A DNA stretch of 64,000 nucleotides from Diprion similis (GCF_021155765.1 NC_060107.1:12696501-12760500), one strand, 5' to 3'. Numbered from the stretch's first letter, positions 27,024-40,779 are shown. The notes: generated from the letters alone by a model not told the origin. Numbers and translations are program-made.

Positions 27024-27237
27024 TTAAAAGTTAGTAACGTTATTGTAATGATTAACGTTTCGGAAAATGGTTATTTCAAAATTGCGGGAATGTCTGAAAT
27101 TCAGTAAATTAGAATAGGGCAAAATGGATTCATATTTTGGAAACTTAACTACTTCAAAGTCACTATAAACCTGCAAAATAGTAATCCCCCCCCCCCCCCC
27201 CCCAATGTTTCGTCACGTTAACGTTACTAACTTCAGC
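27024..27237 (+). mobile_element. GTTAGTAACGTTA-ended MITE, copy E, with an internal C homopolymer
   Basis: Left end AAAGTTAGTAACGTTATTGT, right end TTAACGTTACTAACTTCAGC. The core has TCTGAAATTCAGTAAAT and TCAAAGTCACTATAAACC. A run of about 18 C (27186-27203) interrupts the right half where other copies have mixed sequence. Confidence 0.75.
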
Positions 27238-27290
27238 GTCATCGCAAAAGTTTTTAAATCACTTAATAGCGTAAAGATTTTAGGACGAAG

Positions 27291-27469
27291 TTGAAGTTAG
27301 TAACGTTATCGCAGAGAGATGTATTGGCGAGAAAATCAATATTTCCTAGATTTTGAAATATGAGTGTGTTTCGATTTATTACGGTTTACCGAATTTCAGA
27401 CAATTCCGTAATCGCGAAATAACGGTTTATCCTCAGCACGAATTCTTACAATGACGTTACTAACTTCAA
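27291..27469 (-). mobile_element. GTTAGTAACGTTA-ended MITE, copy F (inverted core)
   Basis: The ends are TTGAAGTTAGTAACGTTATC and GACGTTACTAACTTCAA. The core contains GGTTTACCGAATTTCAGAC, the reverse complement of the core block in copies C, E and I, so this copy is inverted relative to copy E only about 50 bp away. Confidence 0.7.
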
Positions 27470-27571
27470 TACGATATTTTCGGACAAAACAGACTTGCAG
27501 CTCAGAGGATTGTGCCAAAATAGAGCGAAGAAACGAGACTAAAGAGACTCAACAAGGTGCAGACAAGACCG

Positions 27572-27622
27572 TGTAACGGTTTTATTATTCAAACTGGACG
27601 TCGAATCCAGCGATTCGTTACA
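27572..27622. repeat. 51-bp nested palindrome (TGTAACG ... CGTTACA)
   Basis: The outer arms TGTAACG (27572-27578) and CGTTACA (27616-27622) enclose an inner hairpin, CTGGA-CGTCGAA-TCCAG. An AATAAA-like sequence is present on the minus strand. It could be a fragment of a long terminal repeat, but no partner was seen. Confidence 0.35.
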
Positions 27623-28189
27623 ATATTTGTATATCTATGCCCCTGGTATTGATGCGAGGGATTGAACCTCCAGCATGAAAATAATTCAAGACAGTCGCCT
27701 GCCGCGCGAGAAGGAACGAAACAAACAAAAAATTCACCGATAGTGAGAAAAAGGAAGCTAGAGAATTAACAATAAACTTTTGGGGCAGGGCCTTGCGAGA
27801 GGCAGGAGGATGCAGCACGTGCCGCGCCGCTCACGGCGGCAAGGATCAATGAGAAAACGGTGTTTTGTATCCCGAGTCCTGCGGCTATAACATGCTTTCC
27901 CGAAACTCGAACTATTCGGAGTTCAAGGCGAGCCTGGTCCAAGGATCGGGCGGCGACGACGACGAAGGATGAGGATCGCAAGGACCTTGGTTCGTGGTTG
28001 AATTCCGCGGCAGAAAGAAGCGACGATTCGCGCGCGAGTAGGTATTTACCCCCGCATATGATTTTGACGTTTTGCATCCGGTCCCGGATTCGGGGGGGAT
28101 TGCGTAGCGCGACGTCACGCCGCTGCGCGATAAGATAAGCTCTCGAGGTCTCGATATTCGGAGGGACATCAAGTGGCACTCGAATCGAC

Positions 28190-29696
<1,507 letters not shown>

Positions 29697-29707
29697 TTCG
29701 ACCAAAA

Positions 29708-29981
29708 TGAAGTTAGCAACGTTACTCTATCGATGTATGTTTAGGAGAAATCGTTACTTCGCATCTTTAGGATCGTTGGAAATTATCAGGCTAAAGTTTT
29801 TGTAACTTTAATGGAATGATGCATATTTGAAAAACGGCGATATTTTTCAACTTTAGTAAACTGTTAATATGTACAGCGTTAAAAAACTCAGATTTAGGAA
29901 ATTCAATTTCTCCAAGTATTCTAAAGGTGCGAAATAGTAATTTTTATTTCAAGTTTCGATATATTAACGTTACTAACTTCA
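29708..29981 (+). mobile_element. GTTAGTAACGTTA-ended MITE, copy G, in the LRRC57 3' UTR
   Basis: Starts TGAAGTTAGCAACGTTACTC only 12 bp after the LRRC57 stop and ends TATTAACGTTACTAACTTCA. The core has the AATTTCTCCAAGTATTCTAA and GCGAAATAGTAAT blocks. At about 274 bp it is the longest copy. Confidence 0.7.
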
Positions 29982-30002
29982 GCTTCGTCTGATATTTGGT
30001 TC

Positions 30003-30045
30003 ATCGGAGGTTTCGTTACATTGACGTTGCTCACTTCAGCTTTGT
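30003..30045 (+). mobile_element. GTTAGTAACGTTA-ended MITE, copy H (right-end fragment)
   Basis: A short right terminus, TTTCGTTACATTGACGTTGC followed by TCACTTCAGC, lies 22 bp downstream of copy G. It may be a second solo end or a local duplication. Confidence 0.45.
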
Positions 30046-31299
30046 TTCGTTCAAGGCATTGAGTGAGTTCAATGCTTCAATAACGAATCGCCTAAACTTT
30101 CTGAATGAGAAAATGGGTATAGAGAAAAAAAACTATTTAAAAAATCTCCAGTGGTAACATTTACGCCAATGGTCGTCAATTCAAAACGAATCTTCGTAGC
30201 AAATTTGAATAGCAAAAGCCAAGTTATAACAGCAATTGGAGAAAATGCTTCAAGTTAAACTTTTGAAGTGATTAAACTCTGGTGTTTCTTATCTGATTCC
30301 AATGTTTTTGAGCTTAATGAATTTACCACAGAGGGCTCCAAAAATCGCTGAAAAAAATTTATAAATAGACAACACATGTTCATCAAAAATTTATATTTTT
30401 ACGGTAAAACTATGCTGTAATGTGAAATTTCTTGAACGTTTCTTGAGACAATTTGTAGGTATCGGCTCAGCGAGTAAAATGAGCCTGAAAACATAAAAAT
30501 CGGGTGAAAAATACTAGCGTTTAATCATTTTGAACGTTGTAATTATCAAACCTCTTCTCAAGTTGTTGATATTTCAGCTAGAATGTTACTCGAATCCGCT
30601 CAGAATCCTTTCTGTTACGTGATAGCGAAATTGTTTCGTTCGTGTTCGTTATTATTGGTGCAATTAACATTGCTGAGATTACGTAAACGGTTTTTTCTCC
30701 TTTCATAACTTTGGATTCAAATTTCCCGGTTGCTTTGTCCTCAAAGTTGTGTTTAACACATCGTAGTAATTGATTCACCAAATCACATTTAAATATTGAT
30801 AATATAATCGTTTCCGCAAGGGGTGTCAAACCAAATATAAAATACGATAGAAAACCAAAAAAAATGGAGATTTCACGACAAAAAATACGTCAAAGAGTCG
30901 AACACTTATTAGGATTATTTCCACGAGTTTAATGTATCTTGTATATAATGTGTATATTGTTACTAAATATTCCCTAAATGTCGATTTCATTAATATATTA
31001 TGTCTACGTTGTCTATCCCAAATCCGCTACAATTTCCTGTAATTCTTTTTCACTGATTGCGTTTCTTCTTCGAGAAAAATTAATATCGGAACATTATTGA
31101 TCACAGCACGGTTGTTGTATGCTGCACAGGTGATATTTCGTCCAGGTCGATAAATTCCGAACACTCCTTGATCAATGAATCGCGTGTCAAGCACCTAATG
31201 GTGATTGTTAAATTTATAGCTCGAACGTTGTCTATAATATTACCGCACAACTCAAATCGTCGACTCAGATGCACAATATTCAACCTACCCTATAGTATT

Positions 31300-31986
31300 A
31301 ATAAACGATGCGCACTTTATGTTCTCAATGCATCGTATGTATTCATTTTTTCGAGCCGCAGCTTATTGACTAGTCGACACGAACTACGGAGAAGAAAAAC
31401 CTTTCTGAAAAGCCACAGTGTTAGTTGAAAAGAAATTACAAATGAGGTTGAAGTTCGTCGAGTTATTGTAACGATGATTTTTGGAAAATCTCAGATTTTC
31501 TGAAATTCAGTAAATCATAATACACCGTTAACAATATTACTATACATATACTCATATTTCGCGAACTCAATTTCTTGAAAGTTACTCTGAAGTTGCAAGA
31601 TCTTTCTTTTTCTTTTAACTTTTCATTTCCTTAACGTTACTTGTACCTTCAACCTCATTATTATAAACGATGCGAAATCCTTCATGTATAAATGTGTATA
31701 TGTATAAATAATGTATATATTTTATAAATAGCAGTGAACTTGGCGGTTGCTGCACGTCACTGATTCATCGACCGATACCTGACAGACATACGATTGTCAC
31801 TAATAAAGTTGCGAGACGATTGGTGTTGAGATTTATGTATTGTGAATGCTTTTTATATCATGTATATTCTGAGATCAAAGCTTTGAAATATTTCATCACG
31901 TATAATTTGTGTGTATGTTTGTCTATACACGTACGGTGAAAAATATGAAACACCATTGATATGTTTAGTTTATTGTATAAAATAAA
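31300..31986 (+). terminator. Candidate polyadenylation signals downstream of LRRC57
   Basis: Canonical AATAAA hexamers occur at 31300-31305, 31802-31807 and 31981-31986, with another at 32028-32033. I saw none between the LRRC57 stop (29694-29696) and 31300. If the canonical hexamer is used, the 3' UTR is at least 1.6 kb long and contains transposon-derived sequence. A non-canonical signal closer to the stop cannot be excluded. Confidence 0.4.
31444..31657 (+). mobile_element. GTTAGTAACGTTA-ended MITE, copy I
   Basis: Begins GAGGTTGAAGTTCGTCGAGT and ends CTTGTACCTTCAACCTC. The core has TTCTGAAATTCAGTAAATCA and GAAAGTTACTCTGAAGTTGC. The outer GAGGTTGAAG is matched inverted at the other end, as in copy C. 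Confidence 0.65.
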
Positions 31987-32033
31987 ATTGTACACCATAT
32001 ATGTATAGCCGTAAGAGTGAATTCACGAATAAA

Positions 32034-35000
32034 ATGTAATATTTATTTTCTACATAAATTCCTCAATCTTCATTCCTTTGTCATGTGCATATAGGTATTG
32101 CATCTTCTTTATACCTCCGATTTATCAACCGTATTATCCTCTTCTTCTTAATAAAATCCCTTTCATTATTTCCTGTATATTCGAATGAAAAATACAGCGA
32201 CAAGACTTAAGACTGGCGCTAGAAATCGGCAAGGTATAAAAAGTCTTTAGTAATATCAGCAAACCATCACAGACATAAACACAACGCGTGAAAAGTGATT
32301 GAATCTCGGTGCATTATAATTTTCAGAAAAGACAATACTTGTCGCGATGCCGATGTAGGGACGTGCGTCACGTACATAATACATAATGCACGTAATTCTT
32401 ACGTCACATTTTGTGGCTTGGCGGTCCCGTGGCAGCAGCGAACGTCGGGTACTTATACGTAGGTGTATAAATATTGCATTGCAAGTGCCCTAATTATTTT
32501 TCCCCTATTGTTCGTTAGGTCAGACATGACCGGCCACTTGCCCATAGACAATAATGCATGTAGAGTTTAGTGCGCGTGATCAATTCCCGACGCGAGTATA
32601 AAGCCCGTGCGTCGGGTTATAGAATCAGGCGTGTGTGCAAGTGGGCACATAAAGTTATTATGAATGCACCACCGGACCGCCGACGAAGTACGTGACGAAA
32701 ATGACCGGCTTCTGGTCTTTCCCGATAGCGATGAAAATACAGCCGTAATGTTGTAGATCGGTCGAAGGGTGGTAGAGCATAATTTGGCAAGGCGTTGAGT
32801 CGGGATCAGCAATTAATTCATCACCCCATCGACGAGTTTAAAGGACCTTTCAGAATGTAAACAAATTGGAAAGGCGGACAGCGTTATGGCAGTGAGTGTA
32901 CCGTCAAGCGGAAGCTGAACTGCTTTACGGTTTGACGAACTAGCGTTGGATCGAAACGAAGCCTCGGCCTTTCGTCGGTCGGTAAAAAAATATCTGGAAA
33001 CCGGCCCAACCGCGTTCTTTAGTGCTAAGATTTTTCCAGCGCGATGCAAGGATTGTTTATGTTGGGTTATTTGGTCGGTGATTTGACCCGCGTAGCAGCC
33101 CAGCAAGTGTTTCCCCAAACATGGCGGACGGAATGTATTCGAATTTATTACATCTAGAATGAAATTAGACCGAATAATCGGCACAAATGAATAGCTGTAA
33201 GTGCGCGAGGTAGCTCGAATCGTACTTAATGGATGTAAGAAACGATCGGTACAACGACAGGTGATTCGAGTCTGTGGGGATTGTGCGGAGACTAAATGAA
33301 ATAGGATTTTGCCGCGCGCGGCCGAGTCTGTCGGGGCAACCGTGGCGGGGCCCCCATGGTTGTAAATGGCTGACGAGATGGAAAATGAAGAATAACATTC
33401 GCCTCTGATATTCCGGCCTAGACGTCAAGGTACGACCCTCAGAATATCGTGCTGGTTATCGCGAAACTTTCAATTTTATGTCACAAGTACGACGCTCAAA
33501 CTCGCCCAGGCTTCTATCTTCTTTGCTCTTTTTTACACGGGGTTGTTTCGTCCTACGATTATCTTATATTACACGATTGATTCGGTCTGTGGGGGATGCA
33601 CACCGACCTCCCATCCACCCTCTGGGCGTGTTTCCGACTCCATCCCCGTCCTCCGACGGCTTAAATATCATTCAACATCCCCGAGACCGAGATCAGATTT
33701 TCTCAAACTTTGCATGCATTGACCCACTGGTTGAAAGTGCTCTAGACATTCGACTGTTTTTTTTGTTTCTTTCAGTCCGATCATATCCTTCGTTCGTTTT
33801 ACCCCTGTTTCCTAAAATTCATCATTTTATTATCTATCCAATCCTTCGGTCTTCTTCTCACACCGTTTTCTCCAACGACAATAAATTCCCTCGCAGATTC
33901 TGTCAACGCGTAGCTTAAAATTTCTCTCAATCATATTTTTTACATTTATTTTTTTCTTTCCGCCTTTGTATTTACACACACTGTTATTGTTTGCAATAAA
34001 GATTTCATTACTCGTTGAGTTTCATTTCTGCATCCGCTCTTTTGTCTTCATTTCTTTTTCAACCCTCACATTCGTTTGACTCGATCATCGATATAACACA
34101 ACTGACACAATCTCGATGTTATCCACATTTATCCTCAACCTGCTGGTTTCGTCTCTCATGTTCTTTGGATTTAATTTCAATAAATGTTGCACTAACAAAT
34201 CTTATTGGAAATTGCTCTACATCATTGGATGTTCATTGAACTCGCAAGACCGGACGTCTTACTCTAAACACCTCGCGTCATTTCACTTCAATTCAATGTC
34301 TTCTACCTTAGTTTTATAATATATTAACATGTGAGTATCTGAAACCCCTAATTTGTAGCATCTAGACGAATATTCATATACATGTACATTTTATATTTGT
34401 ATGCATACTTATGTGAATGTCAATCCTTCATTTTGTGATGGGGAAAAACTTTTCTCCATAGATCTTGGATTTTTAAATGTGTCGCTACCATTGATCATTC
34501 GGGTGTGCTTATTCTAACTGCATGCGACTATTTACCTTATTGATTGAATATTCATAATGTTTCGTTTGGTGCGAATTTTGTCTCGATACTAACTATTCTA
34601 TAAATCTTGTAATAACGGTAAAATTTATGCATCGGATGACAAACAATGCAATAGCAAAAACGTTTCTAATATTTGCCAATTAGCCGCTAAACTTTTCACA
34701 TTATTTTTTACGCCTTGGCAACTGGTCGTAAAAGACTACATTGATCTACAAATTTTACTGGCAAAGCGTTTCAAGACAATCCTTTGTCTCATTTAAAATC
34801 GTACCTTATCAATAGAAATTCATTTGTGATACAAGTAGTGATAATTATTCATTCAAAATCATTCGTAAGGCAAACAGTGACGAGTATTGATTTATAATTG
34901 AAAATGAATTATCACAGGGCCGTATAAATGAGAGGTTATTTCTATTACTTGGAATAATGAAAGTACATATTTTTTACATTGTATTAAGAAACAAAAACAG

Positions 35001-35409
35001 AGTTATGATTTTTGCTACTCAGAAAGCTTAATTTGGGGACCTGCATTCGTTACAAAGTTTTACATATCACTAAATCGCTGAACACTCTGCATCATTGCAG
35101 TGCTAAAGAAATTAATTAACTAAAGATAATTTGGGACAGTAGAATTCTCGAGAGATTATCTTCGAAAGGTTATCGGATAAGCTTCGGCAACGTATCTGCA
35201 TTTCAGAATAAATGTGTTTACGACACAATCCATTTTGGAAATGAGCTTTCAGTGTTAAGCATATTGCAAATCTGAAAAATTTGTATCACGATGCTCGCTT
35301 CTCAGTTAAAACTTGAAAAATAGAGATCAACAACTCATGACGCTTTGTATTCGTTGTATAAATTTGTCGCAGAAAAATTATTTCAACATTTTCAGCAGCC
35401 GGGTAGAAA
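32034..35409. other. Intergenic and Pcl upstream region
   Basis: A GC-rich patch near 33.30-33.35 kb may mark the Pcl promoter and its untranslated first exon, since the Pcl start exon begins at an acceptor (35394-35395). The exon itself could not be fixed. Confidence 0.4.
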
Positions 35410-38400
35410 ATGTCGGAGCCAGAGGAGAGTCCGGCTGTGCCGGATAGCACAACTAAGGAGCAGCGTCTCGGTTTCTCTCATGGCGAAGACGTTCTTCTCC
35501 AGCACAAAGATGGCAAATATTATCTTGGTACTGTCGTAGAGGTAAGTTTGATCACGCAAATTGAATTCTATCTTTGCGTTGTACCACATTCATCGAAAGA
35601 CTTCTCAGTTTCCGCTTGAAAAGATCTTTGAACTAGTCACATTTATTCGATAATTTAGAATGTCTAAATATTATCATGATTTCAGGTTGATTTGGCCAGG
35701 GAAAGATGTCTTGTCAAGTTTTTAGACAACACGTCTTCCTGGTCATCGGTAAAAGAGTTGGCGAAACTGGCAATGCCAGAATCAGACGTGATGTGCGTAT
35801 TGTGCAAGAAGTCACAACCCAAGGCTGACAATGATATTGTTGTGTGTGATAAATGTGGCCGTGGTTATCACCAGCTTTGTCATCAAGTAAGTATGAGAGA
35901 AATCTAACAAATTTTACAAACTTTATTCGCATTCACGTGTGATCCGTTATAATTGAAACACAATTATACTTGTTTCAGCCGCAAATAGCTAAGGAAGAAA
36001 CAGTTCCAGAAGCACATTGGATGTGCAAAAGATGTATAGACAGCCAACCAAGGACTCGAGAGCCTGCCGAGCCCAAAAACTCAATGGTCAAGGCAAACAT
36101 TAGGAAAGTTTGTAGTGGGAGAGACCAGCCTCAGCCTCCGCCCGACGATATGACCAAATTACCTTACGATGTAAGACGTGTATATATTCATCTAAGCATG
36201 TTTTCTTCTGAGGCTGATCGCGCGCACGTATCCCTCAATTTCGCAAATCAAATTCTCAACTGCTAGACTTTGCAAAGAAAGTATCAGGACCATGGATTCT
36301 ACTGACAACTTTCGTTTCATGTTTCTTTGGCCCAGAGTATCAGTTAATGGGTCTTCTTTTGCCCAATTTACAATTGATCAGATCACTGAAAATTTATTCA
36401 AATACTTCACTGCTGCTCCAAAATGATACACAGATTCGTACTTGAATGTAGGTAATCATATCGGTTAAACCGCATCAGAAGATAATAAAAATTAATACTT
36501 ATAACAAAATCAGTTGCAACCGCATTGAAAAGACGCACAATAAATGGAACCAAATACATGGATATGTTGTATCGAGGGCTCCATGTTTTAGGCTAAGAAA
36601 ATGACCCTAGAAATTTGAAAAGAATCTGTAATCCAGATGCCTGATACTCTCTTTGTTAGTGGCACGTGACATCATGCTACACTCCCTCCACCCGACGTTT
36701 TCTTTATTATGAAACATCTGATTTCCAATGAGCGTCAAAAATCAGCATAAAGTATAAATAAAACTTCAAATTGGTCTGACAGCAGCCATGTTGATTTTGA
36801 GTAGAGAAAAATTGTTTTCTCTTGATATTACCAACCTGAAATTGTGTGACGTTATTTCACACAATTCAATTACTTTTGGTTTTCCAGCACCTTTTACTCG
36901 ATTTAAATTTTTATTTTTCTGTATCATAAGGGTGAGATATGGAGGAAGACACAACTTATTAAATCTGATGCTGATTTTTTTCACTTACAGCCTGAAATGC
37001 TCAGCTGGGATGCACATCATAGGGTGAATGCTGAACAAATCTATTGCTACTGCGGTCTGAATGGTGAATGGTATACGCAAATGTTGCAATGTGCGAGGTG
37101 TAAACAATGGTTTCATGAAAAATGTGTCAGCTGTTTGACGTGCCCCCTTTACAGCGGTGATAGGTGAGTTTGCACAGCAATTTCAACTGCTATTAGGCAT
37201 AGCACGAATCGCCAGTAACTAATTTAATCGTGTTTCAGGTTCTATGTATTTGTGTGTTCGATGTGCAATTATGGTAAGGAATTTGTTCGTCGCCTGGAGT
37301 TGAAGTGGGTCGATTTGGTACACTTGATGCTGTACAATCTGACGGTTTACAATGCCAAGAAGTACTACGATTTAGATACTATTATAGTACCGTATGCCAA
37401 CGAGAATTGGAACGCCTTGCAACTTCCACCAAGGGTAAATCTCGGGTCTTAAATTTTGTACGAAAGAATTCGATGATTCGTTAGACATTTACACGTCTTT
37501 TGTGTCGATTTTCAGATACGAGATGTAAGCTCACAGGTGCGCAGAGAGTCCATCCTCCAAATATTGACGAATAACAGAAACAGATTCAAGTGTGGTAGAG
37601 AGATTAAAAAACGCACCACCATCTGGGGACTGCGTGTCAGATTACCGCCCCCTTGTCCAGTGGTGAACCTTCCCACCACTGGCGTCATAGATGATTCTGT
37701 GCTTCGCATGTGTTGGGGGGCTAATAAAAGACTACAGTACCTTCCACCGCCCACCGAGTGAGTTTCCAATAACGCCGGAAATTATTATGACGTTAAATTG
37801 AAGCATACTTGATGCTATTTTTCTTTTCGATTTTCAAGTCCCAAACGTCCTGTGCCAGGAGTTCAGTCCCAAGGTGTTAAGGATGCGAGGTATAAAAAGG
37901 CTAGAAAACTTCTGAAGAACGCCATTGCTAAGGTAAATTTTCATCTCTTGATTGGATATGAACGTATTGAACTGGATTATAAACCCAGAATGTCATTTCT
38001 CCGAGTATAATTCACATCAGCAAGACGCAAATCCCGCATTGATATATCGCTGAAGAATTTAAAACCATGACCTCAGTGTTTGCAGGGTTGTCTTACAAAT
38101 CTGGAAATGTTATATCAGAACTTTTAACTGACTGGAGAAAAAAAGTCGAACGATGCTTATTCCACGTTTTCCCGAAGAACTAATCAATTTCGGCAAAATG
38201 TTGTTATAATTGTGATGATTAGTGCCTAATTTCTTGTCTTGGTTTTGGCTACATTTATTATCAAAACATTTCGAGCTGCTTCAGTGCATGGGAATAATGA
38301 ATTTTGATTCAGATCATATCAACGATTAACCTAGTATATTATCCTTATTGAAAAAGTTCTGTAGAACCTGAAAGAGTGTGATAAAATATTGAAGAATGGG

Positions 38401-40207
38401 AATCAGAAACACAATAGACCATCATTTTGCATCGTGGTTTCGAATCCTAGTCTAAGACTAAGTCTTTAACATCTTATAGTAATTTATCCAATCGTATCAA
38501 AATTTTTAACCCTTCATAGACACACTAGAATCGACCCGTCTTTCATCTTTCGGCCTAAATATCTAGTATCTCTGGCTTCAAACGGGACTTCAGTAGCCAT
38601 ATACTTGGGGTTTGAAGTATCCCCTATAAGTACTGATCGTTAGTCATTCGAATCAAGCGTCAGCGTTGACCTGACAGTTGACCAAGCTAAATCGTGCGCA
38701 CGAAATAAACTGCTTTTTCGAAACACGCACTATTTATACTATTTTTTTTTTCTTGAAGTATCACCTCTAAGGAGTATTACCTCCAAATTCTGGTTACATT
38801 GCAGGCTGAATTCTCGACGATGAGAATTCAGCCTGCAATGTCCCTGACGAATATGGCGAAAAACAGGATTTTGTATAAAGAAACTGGTACGGTTGAATCT
38901 TGAATTTCCGATACCTGGAGGGCACGGGGAACAACAGAAGAGAAAAATCTTTCGTTACTGAAACGGTTCCAACTTTTCTCACTTCAGTTACCGCTGCGGC
39001 CACGGAGTGTCCTTCACTTCCGGTTCGCAGTCATGAACATACATGTTAGATTCTACATGTGTGTATAAATCGGCGGAAGTGGAGAATCCTGTCCTATAAA
39101 AGCGCCGATAAATGTTAGATTTTTTGGTAACCGTATTTTGACCGGATACTTGTTGAATTTTTTTTTTCTCCTCTGTAAAGTACCTCGTGCCGGAAGAAAG
39201 GCTTTCTGTACGAGAAGCGAGGTAACGTCGGAGTGTAAACGATATTTAGATCCCGAGAAATTAATTTGTCTTATAAATTAATTGTGAAACAGAGTAAATC
39301 GCGAAGCCCGGAAGCGTCGGAGCTGCCGCCGACGCCGCCGACTTCAGTTTCCGGTCCGCCAACGCCACCGGCGACAACATCGTCAGGAATGTCAGAGCTC
39401 TCAGTGCCGAGTTCTATGGACCTGATGAACACGCTGCCGTCGTCGACGCCTGCGGACACGAGTGGAGACGAAACGAGCTCTCGAGGGACGCTGGACTCGT
39501 TCATCCCACCGCCGAAGGACTTCGAGGGGAAGAACAACCCGTTCAGGAACCTGACCGACCTTCTGGGCCAGGGTGGCTCGAGCACGCCGTTGGCGTGCGG
39601 CAGCTGTCCGATAACGCTGCCATTGCCGTTGACCCCCGTCATCGCCCAGCCTCCGGTCGTGCGGCCGACGAAGCGTCAGCTCTCGGAGAAGGACATAGTG
39701 ATAGACAGGAATGGGCAGGTAAAGCGACGGCGGCAGCACCGGAGAGGACGGCCACCGCACCAGCCGTTCCAGCCGACGGCTATAAAAACGGCGGCGATAA
39801 CGCCGGCGCGAAACAGCGAGGTGAAGAGCGAGTTCGTCCGGAACCTCCGTAGCTCGTTCAACGGCTCGTCGAGCAGCGGAAGCGGCGGTCAGATCGGAAA
39901 CTGCGTGGACTACGCGCTAAACGGAAGAAGGCTCAGGCAGCGACAGAACGGCGAGAAGTTGCCGCCGCCACCGGAGCCGCAGCCCCTCGTTCAGAAGAAA
40001 GGCAGCGTACCCTCCTCCCCAAAGTGTTCACCAGTGAAGCAGAACGCTTCCGACATATCTATGGATGATCTCAAGTCCTCGGTTAATATTTATTTCGGCG
40101 CTGCGAACAGGATCGCCGCCGGTGAAAAGTTCGTCGTTAGGGCTAAACGCGTCGCCGCCAACGGGCAGACACAGTATCTCGTTGAATGGGAGGGTCCGAA
40201 CACCTAA
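35410..40207 (+). CDS. Pcl: Polycomb-like protein (PHF1/MTF2/PHF19 family), PRC2 accessory subunit
   Basis: Eight coding exons join in frame: 35410-35541, 35686-35886, 35979-36170, 36991-37163, 37239-37434, 37516-37757, 37839-37932 and 39293-40207. All have GT/AG ends, and the total is 714 aa. A Tudor domain spans about residues 21-68. PHD1 has C81, C84, C98, C101, H106, C109, C127 and C130. PHD2 has C194, C196, C209, C212, H217, C220, C239 and C242. The Extended Homologous winged helix (about 243-365) keeps the Lys-Lys pair (K329/K330) that contacts CpG DNA in vertebrate homologues. A Ser/Pro-rich linker leads to the C-terminal chromo-like domain (about 667-714, with YLVEWEG), which in this family binds SUZ12. 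The protein recruits PRC2 to chromatin for H3K27 methylation in the nucleus. An AG acceptor at 35394-35395, 14 bp before the ATG, implies an upstream untranslated exon that I could not locate. The last join (37932 to 39293) rests on phase and an AG after a weak pyrimidine tract, so it is the least certain. Confidence 0.93.
38797..38840. repeat. Perfect 19-bp hairpin in the last Pcl intron
   Basis: CATTGCAGGCTGAATTCTC (38797-38815) is followed by a six-base loop (GACGAT) and the exact reverse complement (38822-38840). It lies in the intron between 37933 and 39292. The stem is too short for a typical microRNA precursor, and flanking bases do not extend the pairing. Confidence 0.85.
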
Positions 40208-40265
40208 CGACCGAATGTCCCTCCTTAAGTCTCAGACTCCGGACAAATCGTTCATTATAATGTAT

Positions 40266-40271
40266 AATAAA
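40266..40271 (+). terminator. Proximal polyadenylation signal of Pcl
   Basis: A canonical AATAAA lies 59 bp after the Pcl stop codon (40205-40207). It would give a short 3' UTR. Longer isoforms reading into the low-complexity region downstream are possible but not shown by the sequence. Confidence 0.5.
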
Positions 40272-40496
40272 GTTAAATTGTTCAGTGTTTTATCGATGGA
40301 ATGCCTGCAATTGCTGTCAGTCTTTACGCGATAAGAATATCAGAGTTCGGACTATATTCACTGATGTCTTCAACGGGTATCCTTAACTGAACCGCATACC
40401 TATGTCTTTTTAATGTATATTGTGCGACTGTTTTTGTACATCAAATTGTTGCGTGATTCCTGTCCATTTTATCTTTTATACATCAAATTTACTACT

Positions 40497-40560
40497 TATT
40501 ATTATTATTATTATTATTATTAATATTATTATTAATATTATTATTATTATTATTATTATT
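40497..40560. repeat. TTA microsatellite downstream of Pcl
   Basis: About twenty TTA/ATT units with two TTAATA interruptions, in the Pcl 3' flank. Confidence 0.95.
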
Positions 40561-40776
40561 CTTTGTCTCCACGTCATGTGACGGATATTTTATCGCAGAA
40601 AATTAAAATTTCTGGTTCATCGCTGGCTGATGAACCGATCAGGTATTTTAATTCGATCTATTTTGATCTACGTTATTATAGGTATTTATATACCTACTTA
40701 ATCATTATTTTACCTTTGAATTATTCCAAACCGTTTCCGAATATAATGCAGTTGGTCGTCATTCACTTAACGTTAC

Positions 40777-40779
<3 letters not shown>

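Larger units (their letters stand above)
22326..28189. other. Non-coding, MITE-rich
   Basis: Holds MITE copies D-F, repeated GGTCGTA/ACGACC motifs at 23.7-24.6 kb, a GCTGCAGCAG tract near 26.05 kb and two GATAAGATAAG sites (25940-25950, 28129-28139). No supportable gene. Confidence 0.5.

Noticed and set aside
27660..27720. tRNA-like sequence on the minus strand with a GGTTCAATCC B-box
   Set aside because: The T-arm is only partly paired and no acceptor stem or proper anticodon arm can be drawn. At most a decayed tRNA-derived SINE.
33478..33918. 146-codon open frame upstream of Pcl
   Set aside because: Rich in Ser/Phe/Leu from pyrimidine-rich DNA, with no domain. More likely noncoding flank or 5' UTR/intron of Pcl.
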